Of a stretch of 36,596 nucleotides of DNA, positions 35,946 to 36,596 are shown in pieces. The notes beneath the pieces were generated by a model. The model did no database searches and had not been told where the DNA came from. It worked only from the letters and a program-made list of their open reading frames with translations. Origin of the DNA: Gammaproteobacteria bacterium 42_54_T18 (lineage in GTDB: Bacteria; Pseudomonadota; Gammaproteobacteria; Pseudomonadales; Ketobacteraceae); contig MAAL01000069.1 in the NCBI GenBank assembly GCA_002163245.1, forward strand, positions 1 to 36,596, in the 5' to 3' direction. Both the position numbers and the translations under genes were made by a program. Each line of letters starts with the position of its first letter. The stretch's first letter is position 1.

Positions 35946-36197
35946 ATGGAAAGCATAAGCTATACCTCAGCTAGAAGCAACTTGGCCAAAACGATGGAGC
36001 AAGTATGCAACGATCATGCACCAATTGCTATTACAAGAAAAGGCGAAGGTGCTGTTGTAATGATATCTATGGATGACTACCAATCTTTAGAAGAAACGTC
36101 TTACCTGCTTAGAAGCCCCAAGAACCTAAAGCGTTTAATTTCATCCATTAATGAGCTAGAAAATGGTAATGGCGTAGAAAGGGAGCTTGATGAGTGA
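35946..36197 (+). CDS. yefM: Antitoxin YefM (Phd/YefM family)
   Basis: This 83-aa antitoxin has the family N-terminus ([20 protein letters not shown]), the middle [20 protein letters not shown] and an acidic C-terminal tail that binds the toxin. It neutralises YoeB and represses its own operon. yoeB overlaps by 4 bp (ATGA-type, GTGA here), which couples translation of the pair. Confidence 0.95.
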   Translation: MESISYTSARSNLAKTMEQVCNDHAPIAITRKGEGAVVMISMDDYQSLEETSYLLRSPKNLKRLISSINELENGNGVERELDE

Positions 36198-36448
36198 AGC
36201 TGATTTTTGCAGAACAAGCATGGGAAGATTATCTGTATTGGCAAAAATCAGACAAGAAACTACTCAAGCGTGTGAACTCTCTTATTAAGGAAATTCAACG
36301 TGACCCTTTCGAAGGAATTGGAAAACCAGAACCTCTAAAACATGCCCTGTCTGGATATTGGTCAAGGCGAATAAATGATGAGCATCGTATCGTTTACAGA
36401 ATTAAAGATGACTCCCTCTTAATAGCCCAGCTTCGTTACCATTACTAA
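36194..36448 (+). CDS. yoeB: Toxin YoeB (RelE/ParE superfamily mRNA interferase)
   Basis: The 84-aa toxin is nearly the length of E. coli YoeB. It has the conserved [26 protein letters not shown] and the C-terminal RYHY. The catalytic Glu, Arg and C-terminal His-Tyr residues are all present, so it is probably an active ribosome-dependent mRNA nuclease. It starts at a GTG overlapping the yefM stop. Its last codons form an inverted repeat (36437-36446/36457-36466) with the downstream DNA, at the end of a group II intron on the opposite strand. Confidence 0.95.
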   Translation: MKLIFAEQAWEDYLYWQKSDKKLLKRVNSLIKEIQRDPFEGIGKPEPLKHALSGYWSRRINDEHRIVYRIKDDSLLIAQLRYHY

Positions 36449-36457
36449 TTGGAGCAA

Positions 36458-36596
36458 GTAATGGTAGGAATACAGCTCGCGCCATACCCCCCCATGCAGA
36501 TCCGGACGTGCGGTTTTCCCGCATCCGGCTCCTCGGTCGTACTCGCTCTCGCAGTACAAAGCTACATATTACCACGTTACCCGCTTCGTTATCTTT
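36458..36596 (-). mobile_element. 3' end of a group II intron (domains V and VI), continuing past the right edge
   Basis: On the minus strand, 36531-36498 folds as domain V. It has the AGC catalytic triad (36530-36528), stem GCCGGAUGCGG, a GAAAA loop, the ACCGCAC return with the AC bulge and the GUCCGGAUC base. One G-A mismatch replaces the usual G-U next to the triad. Following it, a G-run stem with a GNRA (GCGA) loop and a bulged A (36465) 7-8 nt before an AC end matches domain VI with the branch-point A. The 3' splice site would be near 36458. The intron-encoded protein would lie beyond the window. The intron is antisense to yoeB and begins right after its stop. Confidence 0.82.

Overview
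The window is about 36.6 kb of a moderately AT-rich gammaproteobacterial chromosome. It probably comes from a marine or aquatic member of the Pseudomonadales/Oceanospirillales/Cellvibrionales group. This rests on the gene order pcnB-folK-panB-panC, the Fbp-type iron transporter with a Fur box, OruR-type AraC regulators and mpl; I cannot name a species.

Left end (1-5.2 kb). A non-coding stretch carries what looks like a complete carbon-catabolite control RNA locus of the Pseudomonas CrcZ type. In order it has five TGTTAC/GTAACA half-sites, an IHF-like site, a -24/-12 (sigma-54) promoter, an A-rich transcript full of AAnAAnAA motifs, and a rho-independent terminator. It sits directly upstream of pcnB, the position crcZ holds in Pseudomonas. 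Housekeeping genes follow: pcnB, folK, panB, panC and a DUF523 gene.

5.2-14.2 kb is an accessory stretch. It holds an orphan solute-binding protein, a secreted glutaredoxin split by a frameshift in an A8 run, a flavin-reductase-like protein, an FAD monooxygenase with a DUF924 gene, an alpha/beta hydrolase with Cys at the nucleophile position, a truncated PF10118-like gene, an AraC regulator, a secreted protein of unknown function (probably also frameshifted) and a second alpha/beta hydrolase.

14.3-18.3 kb is a Fur-controlled iron(III) ABC transporter operon (binding protein, permease, ATPase), with two strong hairpins between the first two genes. 18.4-32.2 kb holds acetyl-CoA synthetase, a 7TM hybrid histidine kinase, a membrane desaturase divergent from an AraC regulator, an Smr protein, a small BamE-like lipoprotein, the murein-recycling ligase Mpl, a small membrane protein, a PPi-type phosphofructokinase and a second, PAS/GAF hybrid kinase. 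The last two converge on a perfect 22-bp bidirectional terminator.

32.4-36.6 kb is a mobile-element region. It has two small envelope proteins, an IS91-like element (tyrosine recombinase plus a transposase broken by a stop and a frameshift), palindromic sequences that may mark an element end, a YefM-YoeB toxin-antitoxin operon with its likely operator, and the 3' end (domains V and VI) of a group II intron on the minus strand, running off the right edge.
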